Assembly (NCBI GenBank): GCA_964462525.1
Contig: CAYWWY010000009.1
Coordinates: 1-64,000, forward strand
Direction of reading: 5' to 3'
Length of the DNA: 64,000 bases
Source: CAYWWY01 sp964462525
GTDB lineage: Bacteria; Thermotogota; Thermotogae; MWEM01
Under the pieces are notes generated by a model. It ran no database searches. It saw only the letters and a list, made by a program, of their open reading frames with translations, and was not told the DNA's origin. The position numbers and the translations under genes are program-made. The stretch's first letter is position 1. Each line of letters starts with the position of its first letter. Below are positions 34,469 through 44,500 of the stretch, one piece after another.

Positions 34469-35608
34469 CTACACAACATTTTTCTCTCTTTGCGTTTTCC
34501 CCCGAAATCGGTGGGTGTTCAGAGGGGCAAGGTCAAGAAAAGGACTGGACCCATTCATGATTATATGAGCCAAACCCTCCGCCACAGCCGGGGCAATCAT
34601 GAATCCATGCCCCGAATACCCGACCGAATAATAATATCCCTTTAGTTGAGGGGATTCTCCAATGACCGGTTGAGCGTCGGGGGACATGTTGTATTCGCCT
34701 GACCAGTGTCTGAGGATTCTCAGGTTTTCCAGAAAAGGAAAGACTTTGACCATTTTGATCGCCATTTCTTTCGCAAACCGATAGGTCACATTTCTATTGA
34801 TCCCGGGAACTTCATCGGCGTCTCCTTTTCCCATAATAAACTGACCATGCATCGCTTGGCGCATATAGAAATTCCCCGAAAAACTGATGGCCATAAAGGG
34901 GAAAAAGTAGTCCAAGGCTTCAGTGACAAAGATTTGGTGCCGGTAGCTTTCTGTAGGTAAGTCGATACCTGCCAGTTGTCCCACTTCTTTAGACCATGGT
35001 CCGGCCGCGTTGATAACAATATCTGCCGGGAAGTATCCTCTGGTTGTATGCACCCCTTTAACAGATCCGGATTGCACGTCCACCTGCTCTGCGTTGGTGT
35101 GTGTATGAATCGCAACGCCCAGTTTCTTTCCGGCGTTGGCGTAACCAAAAGTCGCCTTGTGAGGATTAGCATGACCATCTGTTTTGCAGAAGGTGGCCAT
35201 TTTCAGTCCCTCCGTACGGATATACGGATATTTCTGAGAGACTTCTTTTGACGAGAGGATCTCCACTTTCAAACCTTCCTCTCGCTGCATGCGCACATTC
35301 TCCTCGAATTGGGTTGCTTCCTCTTCATCAAAAGAAAGCAATAGATACCCTCCTTGATAATACTCGATATCCATATCCATCTCTTCCCGAAACCGAGTGA
35401 AGTGTTCAACACTCTTCATTGCCAGACGGACGTTGTAAGGAGAGCTCCATTGCTGGCGAATACCTCCCCCGCACCTTCCCGTAGATCCGGAAGAGAGATA
35501 GTCTTTTTCAATGACTGTTACCCGTTTTGCCCCCAATTTCGCGAGATGATATGCGATTGCTGTGCCTGTGATCCCGCCCCCAATGATAACAACCTGAGGA
35601 TCATTCAT
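34469..35608 (-). CDS. FAD-dependent amine oxidoreductase, HcnC/OoxB-like
   Basis: A 379-residue DAO-type flavoprotein with the Rossmann FAD motif VIIGGGITGTAIAYHLAKLG at residues 6-25, STGRCGGGIRQQW (flavin loop near 45) and GYSGHGFMIAPAVAEGLA at the C-terminus. It is the catalytic subunit of a three-gene set transcribed 37708 to 34469, overlapping the middle gene by 8 bp. Relatives oxidise glycine, sarcosine, opines, D-amino acids or hydroxyproline. The end converges on mfd, 14 bp away. Confidence 0.9.
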   Translation of the reverse strand: MNDPQVVIIGGGITGTAIAYHLAKLGAKRVTVIEKDYLSSGSTGRCGGGIRQQWSSPYNVRLAMKSVEHFTRFREEMDMDIEYYQGGYLLLSFDEEEATQFEENVRMQREEGLKVEILSSKEVSQKYPYIRTEGLKMATFCKTDGHANPHKATFGYANAGKKLGVAIHTHTNAEQVDVQSGSVKGVHTTRGYFPADIVINAAGPWSKEVGQLAGIDLPTESYRHQIFVTEALDYFFPFMAISFSGNFYMRQAMHGQFIMGKGDADEVPGINRNVTYRFAKEMAIKMVKVFPFLENLRILRHWSGEYNMSPDAQPVIGESPQLKGYYYSVGYSGHGFMIAPAVAEGLAHIIMNGSSPFLDLAPLNTHRFRGKTQREKNVV

Positions 35609-37403
35609 CTGTCTCACCCCTTCGGATTGCCCGGAATGGTAGTGGAATGGAAGGAGCCCGGAAGGTTCCTGGTTCCAATTCAGCAATGGGTATCTCCAGC
35701 TTGGACGATAAGATCTGCAACGTTTGCGCTCGGCACACACGGCCTCCACAAGGTCCCATACCTATCCGGAGGTACCGTCTCAATTCTTCATAGTCCGTGT
35801 AACCCATATCGATGGCGCGTTCAATTTCTTCCACAGTGACTTCTTCGCATCGGCAAATATAGTCATTCTTCTTTTGTTCGGGCACTTGTACGGATCGAAC
35901 CGTATCAGCCCACTCGATCGGTACTTCAATAAAAACGAGGTGGGTCTTTTCCTTCTCGTTTTTCATGACTCGAATGACAGTAGCCTCGCCAAGGACCTGT
36001 CCTTTGCGGTCTTGCACAAAAACAACATCCTCTTTTTCTGGCAATGGGAGCAGCTCGTAAGGAATACCGATCACTGCTTTATCCCCTTTTTTCTGAACCA
36101 TAAATATGGCCAACCCCGGACAAATCATGGCGCAGATTCCACACCCTGTGCAAGCCTCATAATTGACCCATGGGATACCGTTGAGGTTCCCTCCCACTTC
36201 GATGGCTTTCGTGGGGCATGAAGTTTCGCACGGGTTGCACGGGATACACTGAGGGCACTCAATTAACGCCTTCATGGTATCAAAAGGTCCTGTCTCCGTT
36301 TGGGTTTCGGTCCGGTATCCACCCGATGGAAAATGGATTCCAAAATGACCCAAACCCTCGCGCACTTTGGATGAGAAGGGGCCTCTCCGAAGAGCCGTCA
36401 ACTCATCACGCATATTGCTCATCTTGGCTTGCATATCGGTTCCTGTTAGGTCTTGGGCGACTTGAAACCCAGCAATAAATCCTTCCATCATTGCAGTGGA
36501 CGCTTCTTCGATGCTTGATATATCTCCCGCGACAAACACTGTTGGGATAGTGGTACGCATCTGGGGGTCCCGAACGGGTATATAGCCTCCCAACGCGGGG
36601 ATGTAATCGATCGCGCTTCCTGATTGAGCAGCCAATTCGACAGATGGTTGGAGGCCGACCGCCAAACAGATGGAATCAACGAATAATTCCCGCGATTCGC
36701 TCGTGATCGGTTTCCATTGATCGTTGACTGGTGCGATTACCGCCCCTCGGACTTTTTGCTTACCGATCGCTTTCACAATGGTATGGTTAAGCAGGATAGG
36801 AATCCCCAAGCGTTCAATTTTTCGTGAATGGACTTCATACCCGCCAATTTTGGAAGCAATATCAACAATCGCTTTCACTCGAGCGCCAGCCTGAACCAAT
36901 TGGTACCCTACGATAAGGCCAATATTGCCACTACCCACAATTAAAAAATCTTTACCGGGCAAAACGCCATATTGGTTCATCAGCGTTTGAACGGCACCAG
37001 CTCCATATATCCCGACCAGGAGATTGTTCTCAAAAGGGATAAACCGTTCCGAAGCGCCCGTTGCAATCAAGATTCGTTCAGGTTTTGATTCCCATACATG
37101 GTCTTTCTTTCGGTCCCATAGGGCAATGCAATCTTCATAAATCCCTGCGACTGAGGTTTCCAACCGGATTTCCACCCCAGCCTTTTCTGCCCGTTCCACG
37201 AGCTGATGAGCAATGTCGAACCCCCGAACGGAAGCGAAAAACCCCTTATGTCCGAAAAATTTGTGGGTCTGTTTGGGAAGCTGCCCTCCTGGCATAAATC
37301 CTTCGTCTACGATCAGCACGCTCACGCCTTGCTCCGCTGCGGCTATGCCTGCGCAAAGCCCTGCGGGGCCTGCTCCAACAATGAAAAACTGTGGGTTTAC
37401 CAT
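35601..37403 (-). CDS. NAD(P)/FAD oxidoreductase with Fe-S domains, HcnB/OoxA-like
   Basis: A 600-residue electron-transfer subunit: an N-terminal pyridine-nucleotide-disulfide-type FAD/NAD domain (IVGAGPAGLCAGIAAAEQG near residue 7; second GSGNIGL near 153), then two [4Fe-4S] clusters (CPQCIPCNPCETSCP and CTGCGICAMICP), then a BFD-like [2Fe-2S] domain (CRCEEVTVEEI and GMGPCGGRVCR). The extra 8Fe ferredoxin insert is not found in the shorter pseudomonad HcnB and suggests ferredoxin or a bifurcating-type link. It overlaps both neighbours. Upstream frame extension to 37466 is judged non-coding because ATG 37403 matches the family start. Confidence 0.9.
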   Translation of the reverse strand: MVNPQFFIVGAGPAGLCAGIAAAEQGVSVLIVDEGFMPGGQLPKQTHKFFGHKGFFASVRGFDIAHQLVERAEKAGVEIRLETSVAGIYEDCIALWDRKKDHVWESKPERILIATGASERFIPFENNLLVGIYGAGAVQTLMNQYGVLPGKDFLIVGSGNIGLIVGYQLVQAGARVKAIVDIASKIGGYEVHSRKIERLGIPILLNHTIVKAIGKQKVRGAVIAPVNDQWKPITSESRELFVDSICLAVGLQPSVELAAQSGSAIDYIPALGGYIPVRDPQMRTTIPTVFVAGDISSIEEASTAMMEGFIAGFQVAQDLTGTDMQAKMSNMRDELTALRRGPFSSKVREGLGHFGIHFPSGGYRTETQTETGPFDTMKALIECPQCIPCNPCETSCPTKAIEVGGNLNGIPWVNYEACTGCGICAMICPGLAIFMVQKKGDKAVIGIPYELLPLPEKEDVVFVQDRKGQVLGEATVIRVMKNEKEKTHLVFIEVPIEWADTVRSVQVPEQKKNDYICRCEEVTVEEIERAIDMGYTDYEELRRYLRIGMGPCGGRVCRAQTLQILSSKLEIPIAELEPGTFRAPSIPLPFRAIRRGETDE

Positions 37404-37708
37404 ATTGGTTTCCCTTTGCCGGCCTGAGACGAGACGCGCATTCCTTCTTGCAAAGGGGTAAGGCATGCGCGAACATTGGGAACCCCGTCAACCTCAACCA
37501 TACATGCGCTGCATTTTCCAATTGCGCAGAAAATGCCCCGAGGCGTCCCTTTTTCGGTTTGACCGAACGAATCAATTCCGTTGGCAATCAAAGCAGCGGC
37601 AATGCTATCACCAGCATGGCCGATCAAATGCTTTCCTTCAAACCAGAAGGATAGGTTTTCCCCACCCCATTCGTCCAGTATTGGGTGTTCCTTCAACCGT
37701 GTATCCAT
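37397..37708 (-). CDS. (2Fe-2S)-binding subunit, HcnA-like
   Basis: A 103-residue plant-type ferredoxin-like protein. The [2Fe-2S] cysteines are in CAIGKCSACMVEVDGVPNVRAC (positions about 60-81: C-x4-5-C-x2-C and a fourth Cys). It corresponds to HcnA or the N-terminal part of sarcosine oxidase alpha. ATG 37708 follows GGGGGAGG. First gene of the three-gene operon, directly after a consensus promoter. Confidence 0.9.
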   Translation of the reverse strand: MDTRLKEHPILDEWGGENLSFWFEGKHLIGHAGDSIAAALIANGIDSFGQTEKGTPRGIFCAIGKCSACMVEVDGVPNVRACLTPLQEGMRVSSQAGKGKPIW

Positions 37709-37755
37709 ACCATACCTCCCCCTGGGATTCGATCGTAAAACTCAGCTGTGTTGTG

Positions 37756-37784
37756 ATTATACACGTTCCCCAAACAACTGTCAA
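37756..37784 (-). promoter_or_regulatory. Promoter of the three-subunit dehydrogenase operon
   Basis: Minus strand: TTGACA at 37784-37779, 17-bp spacer, TATAAT at 37761-37756. The -35 box overlaps the TGA stop of the pseudouridine synthase gene upstream. Confidence 0.9.
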
Positions 37785-38704
37785 GAAAATGCATGCTGAT
37801 CACAACGATCCAAAAAGGCTTGAAGGTCCTCCCACAAGGGCGCATCCAAAGAAAAAGATCTTTGATCCGGATGAATCCAATTCATCCGACTACAGTGCAA
37901 AAAAGTGCGTTGCAATCCAGCCCGTTTCAGCTCTCGATTCAGAACAAACCTCCCATATTGCTCATCAGCCAAAATAGGCCACCCTTTTGATGAAAGATGC
38001 AATCGGATTTGATGCTTTCTCCCTGTGCTCATCCCCACTTCGCATAAACTGAGTGTTCCAAATGGGGTATCAAAGGAGCGTTTGGTGATCAGATGCGTTT
38101 CCGCTTCCTTGCCTTCAATCGGTTCGGTGATCGTTTGATGGGTGGGAGGAGTTCCCGCAACCATGACCCAGTACCATTTTTGGACCTGGCGTTCCCGAAA
38201 GACTTTGGAGAGATGTCGGGACTGGATTCGGTTTTTTGCAACGACAAGCAATCCAGATGTTTGTCGATCCAATCGATGAACCAGAAATGGTTCGAACCCT
38301 TTGTGTTGGCCAAAAAAAAGGAGCCCTTCAATCAAGGTGGACCGGTTTCTTTCCCCTATTCCTGGATGAACCGATATGCCTGGAGGTTTGTTGATCGCCA
38401 GCATTTCATCATCCTCATACAGGATGCGTAGATCCATTTCCCGTGGCAGCAATTTGCGTTTTCCCTTTGTGTTTCGTTGAATTCGCTGCCATTTTGGGGT
38501 GGATTCTGGCAAAAAAATGCTGACCTCGTCACCAAGTTGCAAAGGATATGAGGGGTCACGAACAACTCCGTCGTTGACCCGAACTTCCTTCTTCCGGATC
38601 AAGGCCAATAAAGAGGATCGCTGAATATCCGGATAGAGATGAAGAAGAAACTTATCCAAACGGGCAAAGAAAGTGTTCGGTTCAACAGTGTGCGATTTTC
38701 GCAT
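37781..38704 (-). CDS. RluA-family pseudouridine synthase
   Basis: A 307-residue protein: an N-terminal S4 RNA-binding domain (LDKFLLHLY ... LALIRKKEVRVNDGVV) and the RluA catalytic domain with HRLDRQTSGLLVVAKN, whose Asp is the nucleophile (near residue 145). It isomerises uridine in rRNA or tRNA; the specific site cannot be told between RluC and RluD types. ATG 38704 is chosen; an AAGGA stands about 10 bp upstream. It follows rqcH on the same strand, linking it with ribosome maintenance. Confidence 0.92.
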   Translation of the reverse strand: MRKSHTVEPNTFFARLDKFLLHLYPDIQRSSLLALIRKKEVRVNDGVVRDPSYPLQLGDEVSIFLPESTPKWQRIQRNTKGKRKLLPREMDLRILYEDDEMLAINKPPGISVHPGIGERNRSTLIEGLLFFGQHKGFEPFLVHRLDRQTSGLLVVAKNRIQSRHLSKVFRERQVQKWYWVMVAGTPPTHQTITEPIEGKEAETHLITKRSFDTPFGTLSLCEVGMSTGRKHQIRLHLSSKGWPILADEQYGRFVLNRELKRAGLQRTFLHCSRMNWIHPDQRSFSLDAPLWEDLQAFLDRCDQHAFS

Positions 38705-38822
38705 GGTTTTCACAGTCCTTACGAAAGATCCAACGCTCAAAGCGGTATTCGTTAAGATTGAGTTCCCCAGTTCTCGCGAAACAAAGGAGGAACCGTCGAT
38801 TGAGAGACGACGAACCGTTTAC

Positions 38823-40571
38823 TCACCCTTCGATTTGGGGCAATTGCGGATTCACAACGATTGTTTCGAAGTCTTTGTAGATGACCAAACCCGGTTTGAC
38901 TCCTTTGGGTTTGCGCACATTCTGGATAATCGTATAGTCGACTGGAATTTTGGTGGATTGCTGGGCTTTCGAGTAGTAGGCAGCAACAGACGCTGCGATT
39001 TCAATTACCGAAGAAGGGATCTCCTTTCCTGCATAAGCAATTACGACATGGGATCCGGGGATCTGTTGCGCATGAAACCATAAATCTTTTTGAGCCGATT
39101 CCCGAACAAGACGATCGTTTTGCCGGTTGTTTCTTCCCACCATCACACGGAACCCTTCGATGTCATAGATTCTTGGTTGCTGTGGGATCGGTTGACTTTT
39201 CTTTTTTGCGGGCGATTTACGTGTTCCTTTCTTATTCGGAATCAGTTTTTGCGAAAGCAGTTCTTCCTCGATTTCCGCTAGTTCGTCGGGTGATTCTACG
39301 TGGTTCAAGGATTCTTGAATCTGAGTGAGGTAGAACAACCAAACTTCTGTCTCTTTGATTTTCTTGTCCAAAAAAGCAATGCGTCTTTTCCATTTTGCCG
39401 CTTGTTTGAACCATTTCTGGGCATTTTCAGAGATACTCAGTCGCTGGTCGAGAGAAATGGTGTGTGTACTGCCTGTTTGCCAATCCGTAATTTCAACAGA
39501 GGATTGTTTGGATAAAGGGTTCAACCGATAGAGATTCGATACAATCATCTGAGCCTTCCATTGAAAAGAAGGATGATCGCGGGCAGGAATCAGATCCCGA
39601 TTCAGGTTGTCCAGAAGCGTTTCCGCTTTTCGGATATGCCGTTCCAGTTTTCGTTGCATCCCCTGCCGATAAGATTGCCACGGCAGAACTCGTTCTTTTG
39701 CGCTGAAGAGACGGTTTAAGGCTTCATGCGGCTCTGTTTTCTCTGCGTCCCATCCTTTGTCCATCACCGAAAGCAAACCAAAAGGAGAAACTGCTTTCGG
39801 TACCCCATGATCCAAATATAGGTACAAATGATCCCCGGTACTATACTCTTGTTTCATCTCTCCCAAAACCGATAAGAGGCCTTCCCTCGGATCTTCGGTT
39901 GAAGGCTCCGTTTTTTTCGGATTGCGCCATTGCCACCGAAAAAGGACTTCTTCCACATGGATTCGACCAAAGCCCTGAAAGAATCGAGGAAGCTTATGCG
40001 CCAGAGCGTCTCTTGGGTTGGAATCATTTGTGAACCATAAGGCGGCTTGTTCCCGAAGCGATTCTTCCCATGGTTCGTCAAAAGCGAATCCGTCATGGAT
40101 ATCCGGTTCATACGCAACACCAGGGATGATCGACCGTTTTTCGTTGATGGTCCGTCGATAGGCATCCAGAATTGTTCCCTCAGGACCGCACAGGATGATG
40201 TTGGTATTTTGCCCCATAATTTCGAAAAACAGATTCAAAGGTCTTGTCTCCCCGATTTCATTCCGCCCTTCGAATTCCATGCAGACCATACGGTCTCCCT
40301 GAAGCTGGGTAATTCGGAGCATTTTTGAATTGCGGAGGTGTTTTCTTAAGAGCATCACGAAGGTTGGCGGCGTTTCCAAAGAAGGGCTTACTTTTGGAGA
40401 AAGAGAGAGACAAACGCGTCCGGGTATGAGAGAGACCATGATTGTCGACTGTGAGAAGACCCAATAAAACAATCCTTGCTGGATCATATAGACCTGACGC
40501 AACCGCTGGTTGTGTGATACGCGGTCCATCTCCTTGATAACCCGTCGAAGGGTCAGACCATCAATGGTCAA
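38823..40571 (-). CDS. rqcH: Ribosome quality control protein RqcH (NFACT family)
   Basis: A 582-residue Rqc2 homologue. The N-terminal MTIDGLTLRRVIKEM matches the NFACT-N start; the GDRM segment near residue 93 carries the Asp-Arg pair needed for Ala-tailing in B. subtilis RqcH; middle coiled coils follow (about residues 280-430), then the NFACT-R domain (VMVGRNNRQNDRLVRESA and LWFHAQQIPGSHVVI). It binds split 50S subunits with stuck peptidyl-tRNA. The start is TTG 40571, inside the end of nfo (11-bp overlap), with GGAGA 7 bp upstream. Confidence 0.95.
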   Translation of the reverse strand: MTIDGLTLRRVIKEMDRVSHNQRLRQVYMIQQGLFYWVFSQSTIMVSLIPGRVCLSLSPKVSPSLETPPTFVMLLRKHLRNSKMLRITQLQGDRMVCMEFEGRNEIGETRPLNLFFEIMGQNTNIILCGPEGTILDAYRRTINEKRSIIPGVAYEPDIHDGFAFDEPWEESLREQAALWFTNDSNPRDALAHKLPRFFQGFGRIHVEEVLFRWQWRNPKKTEPSTEDPREGLLSVLGEMKQEYSTGDHLYLYLDHGVPKAVSPFGLLSVMDKGWDAEKTEPHEALNRLFSAKERVLPWQSYRQGMQRKLERHIRKAETLLDNLNRDLIPARDHPSFQWKAQMIVSNLYRLNPLSKQSSVEITDWQTGSTHTISLDQRLSISENAQKWFKQAAKWKRRIAFLDKKIKETEVWLFYLTQIQESLNHVESPDELAEIEEELLSQKLIPNKKGTRKSPAKKKSQPIPQQPRIYDIEGFRVMVGRNNRQNDRLVRESAQKDLWFHAQQIPGSHVVIAYAGKEIPSSVIEIAASVAAYYSKAQQSTKIPVDYTIIQNVRKPKGVKPGLVIYKDFETIVVNPQLPQIEG

Positions 40572-41484
40572 CGGCGATTCTCCAGTCCCAAATATCCGAA
40601 GGGTCTATCCGGTGCATAATCTCGCGAATCAACATAAGATCCTGATGATGATCCGCATTATCCCCTGGTGTTTCTAACAACCAAGGAACGCTATGGAATT
40701 CCGGATAGGAAAAGAAATGGGAAAACCCATCAATGCCAATCGTCCCTTTTCCGATATTTTCATGTCGATCTTTATTGGCGCCCAAAGGATACTTCGAGTC
40801 ATTCAGATGAATCATCTTCAGTAAATCCCATCCCAAATGGCCGTCCAATTCCGCCATCAGTTCCTTCACACCGTCGGGCGTGGTGATATCGTATCCCGAA
40901 TCGAACCCATGACATGTGTCATAGCAGTATCCCAGACGGGGTCGGTACTGGGGATCCACCTGATCGATGATGGTGCCGATTTGAGGAATCCGATACCCAA
41001 TATTGCCGCCTTTTTGGGAAACACCTTCCAGGAGAATCATGACTGGCGAATTGGGTGTTGCTTCAAAAATCCGGTGTAGTGCGTCACGGACGCGTTCGAT
41101 TCCGAGCGCTTCACCCGTTCCGAGATGGCTCCCTGGATGCACGTTCAAATAAGGCAAGGAAAGACGATCACAGATCTGCACTTCTCGGATCATGAGATCG
41201 ATGGATTGTTCATATACTTCTTGTTTCGGACCTGCAAGGTTGATTAGGTAGCTCGAATGAACCAAAGCGTCTTGGGGCTGGATCCCAAAATGCAGCATCT
41301 GCTGGCGGAAAAGTTCCACATCTGCTGGTTCGGGATCACGGACCTTCCAAAACCGAGGGCTGTGGTTGAAGATCTGAAAGGCATTTCCGCCCACTTCTTC
41401 AACCGTTTCTTTTGGAACGCGGGCAAACCCACCCGAGATTCCCATATGAGAACCTACCCGTAATGGGTATGGGTGCTTCATCAT
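40561..41484 (-). CDS. nfo: Endonuclease IV
   Basis: A 307-residue AP endonuclease of the TIM-barrel Nfo family. Metal-binding motifs: LNVHPGSHLGTGE, YCYDTCHGFDSGYD, MIHLNDSKYPLGANKDRHE and IGKGTIG; the final LLETPG also fits. It nicks abasic sites in base excision repair. Two adjacent ATG codons could serve as start. It overlaps rqcH and lies 21 bp after flgK. Confidence 0.96.
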   Translation of the reverse strand: MMKHPYPLRVGSHMGISGGFARVPKETVEEVGGNAFQIFNHSPRFWKVRDPEPADVELFRQQMLHFGIQPQDALVHSSYLINLAGPKQEVYEQSIDLMIREVQICDRLSLPYLNVHPGSHLGTGEALGIERVRDALHRIFEATPNSPVMILLEGVSQKGGNIGYRIPQIGTIIDQVDPQYRPRLGYCYDTCHGFDSGYDITTPDGVKELMAELDGHLGWDLLKMIHLNDSKYPLGANKDRHENIGKGTIGIDGFSHFFSYPEFHSVPWLLETPGDNADHHQDLMLIREIMHRIDPSDIWDWRIAVDH

Positions 41485-41505
41485 ATCCCAATCCTTTCTA
41501 GTGAA

Positions 41506-44500
41506 TTATCGGCCGACCATTCCCACCCCATCAATAACTCTTTGAATCATCTGGTCCACCGCGGTGATCACGCGAGCCGCCGCATTGAAGGCATGTTGGT
41601 ATTTGATCATATTGGACATCTCTTCATCCAAAGAAACCCCTTTAACCCGTTCGCGTTCGTTGTCGATAGACAGGCGCATCGTTTCGCTATTGGATTTCAT
41701 GCGCATGGCTGTCTCGGCTTCTATCCCCATTTCGGAGACGAACACCCCAAAATAATCGGAAAAGGACACCCTTCCGTCATCCATTTGGAGCGAATGACGA
41801 GAGAAATTCATGATCGAAACCAAGTCTACATTGGTGCCGCCTCTCGGGATATGAACATCAGAAATCCAATCTCCATTGAGATCCATCCGTTTCCCAAAGT
41901 CAACTGCGAACAGTTGGGGGTTTGCTTTTAACTGGGAGGATAGAGCCATCCGATTCACAAAATTATAGATTCCGTTTGCTTGCCGTTGATCGATGTTCAA
42001 AGCATCAAAAATGATTTCTTGATGGTGTTGGGAGCTGGGATCCAGATAGTTCCTGATGATATCCGGATCATACCCCCACGAATTGGAGAAAAAAGGATCC
42101 GCGTTCATGAAACCCATTTTTTCAAAAAAGATGGTAGGCGCTTTGATATCGTACATTTGAACAATCCGCCCGTCTTGGAGACGTTGTCCAAAGCTGAAAT
42201 CCATTGTGCGTCCCGCTCTGAAGACCAGCTTCTGATCAGGTGTCAGATCTGCTTGAATACCTGCAGGTGCTTGCTGGTTAATCATTTGAACCAGATCAGT
42301 GAGTGTGGATTGGTTCATATCGACTCGAATCGGTTTCCGTCCGACAGTCAGTTCAAACTGATCGGGTGGAAGTTGAACTCTAAGCTTGAAGTCTAGAAAC
42401 GAAGGGGGGTTCGCTGGATTGGCAAAACTGACAGCGTTTTCCGATAGATCCAGAGTATAGGTGGTTCCAACCGCTCCATTCAGGTCGAATCTGTCTTGAT
42501 TCCAGTAGACAATATCGACATTTTCTCCCGGATCTCCATCCAGAACAATCTCTCTTTGTTGAGGGTCATATCGGAACGCGTATTCTGTTCCAGTAGTATG
42601 CCCAAATACTTTCAGATCCAAGTTGTTGATGATTCCATCCTCATTCAGGTCGAAGATCTTGGAGATATCGAACCCTGTTACCCGAAACTGGGTAGATGGG
42701 AGAATTTGCTCCATGACGAACCCCGAACCACCGTTATCATCCCGAGTCGCGTACTGCAACTGAATCTTTCCATGAAAGTCTTTCAACCGATTTACAAGAG
42801 ATAGGTCAACTTGGTTTGGCGCACCTAGAACGAGAGAATAATCCGATGAAGAGGCATACGAAAACGAGTACATGATATTACTCAGGTTCTGGTAGGCATC
42901 GGTATCCAGGACGTTGAGAGTCGCGGATTTCAGGACATTGAACTCGTCGTGCGTAACGACGTTGGCCATCGATTCCAGCTTTGGGGTGTGTGTGACAAAG
43001 AACCGGCCTTCATGCTCGAAGGCTTTGATGTATTGATTCAGTTCGGTATTGTTGTTGATTCTGTAGATCAATTCGTCACGAGATCGATATTGGATTTCGA
43101 AGGTCTTATTCTCGTTTTTGAAGGTGGTTGGATGAATGACCGGTACCGTAAACGAAATGCTTCGGAACTTCTCATCCCGAAATATTTGGGGAGTCAGAAT
43201 ACTCCCTGGATCTTTGACTTCGATATTATGAAGGTGCTCCAGGTTTTGTAGGTCGATCAACTCCTGTTTTGGGACAATGACATCCTTTCCGTTGATTTGT
43301 GTGTACTGGATATACTTGTTGAGCTCTTCGTCCGCTTCGATTTTGCTTTCCAACTCCGCCTTGGATGAAAAGGTGACCTCGCGGTAGAAGGTCGGGTCTT
43401 CATTCTGGTCAAGCACAGGAAACCGGAACCCGATAGTCGAATTGGGCACAACCGGGCCTACTTCGTAATACCACTGAGGTTCGAGGATGTTATCGGGGAT
43501 CTGCACCACGCCAATTTCCAGAAACTGTTGGGTCTTCGTGGCAAACCCCATCCGGGCCAAAAGACCGTCTGTGTCGACCATCAACAGATCCCGCATATTG
43601 GCCAGAGAGTTCACCAGTTCCTCTTGAAAGAACCCCTGATAATCGAGACCATCATGCACTTTTCCCAGAAGCATCTTATAGTATCCAAGATCGGTATGCA
43701 TCGAATCGGCTCGGATCGATTCCAGATAGATCTTTATCTCGGTCTCGTCGAGCGGGTACTCTTTGATGACAGCAACAAAATCATCTTCGCCGATCCCCAT
43801 TGCAAAATCGAGGGAGAAATAATCAACGTCCGGATCCCCAATAGCGTTGTTTAAATCAATGACCCCATCGAGTACATCTCCCGGTTGGATATCAGACGAA
43901 GTCCATCGGCGGATCTCCATTCTCACGTTCGGATAGTCCTGAAGGGCTTGGAGAAAATCCGCATCTGTTATGGTTAGTTCGCCTGTGGCGGCATTGTGTG
44001 TGATGTCGCTTGGATCGATGTTTACCCAATCGGGAATCGGCAAACTCGCATCCCACCACCGCATCCGATAGTCGGCATTATTTAGGATATCTCGGCCCAG
44101 CGCATCGGTTTCCTGATTGATGTTGATCCAATCGCTGGCGTCGATCACTTCGGAAGTGACTTCATTACGGACATCGCTCATGACATAATAAAGCTTGAGC
44201 GAATCATTATATGCATAAGGAGGCGCAGCGGTGTACTCATTTAGCGTCAAGGTTTCTGAACCAAGGGTGCCATCATAGGCCGTATCGGGTTGTTCGATCC
44301 GCCAAGAGGGCAGGAGGTTCTGCAGATTTCGAATATTATCGTAGATCCCTTCGGATATGCTGATTGTTTCCGACTTCCACATCCCGATTCGCACATAACC
44401 GGAATGTCCGCGATTCTGGCCAGTAATCATAATCTCTCCGCGTTCCCGGTCATAGAGAAACCCACTGACTTCTTTCCAATCGTGATTTACGGGGTCTGAA

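Noticed and set aside
35609..35749. N-terminal extension of the HcnC-like protein
   Set aside because: It lies in the cysteine-rich end of the HcnB-like gene in another frame; the conserved FAD motif begins right after ATG 35608.
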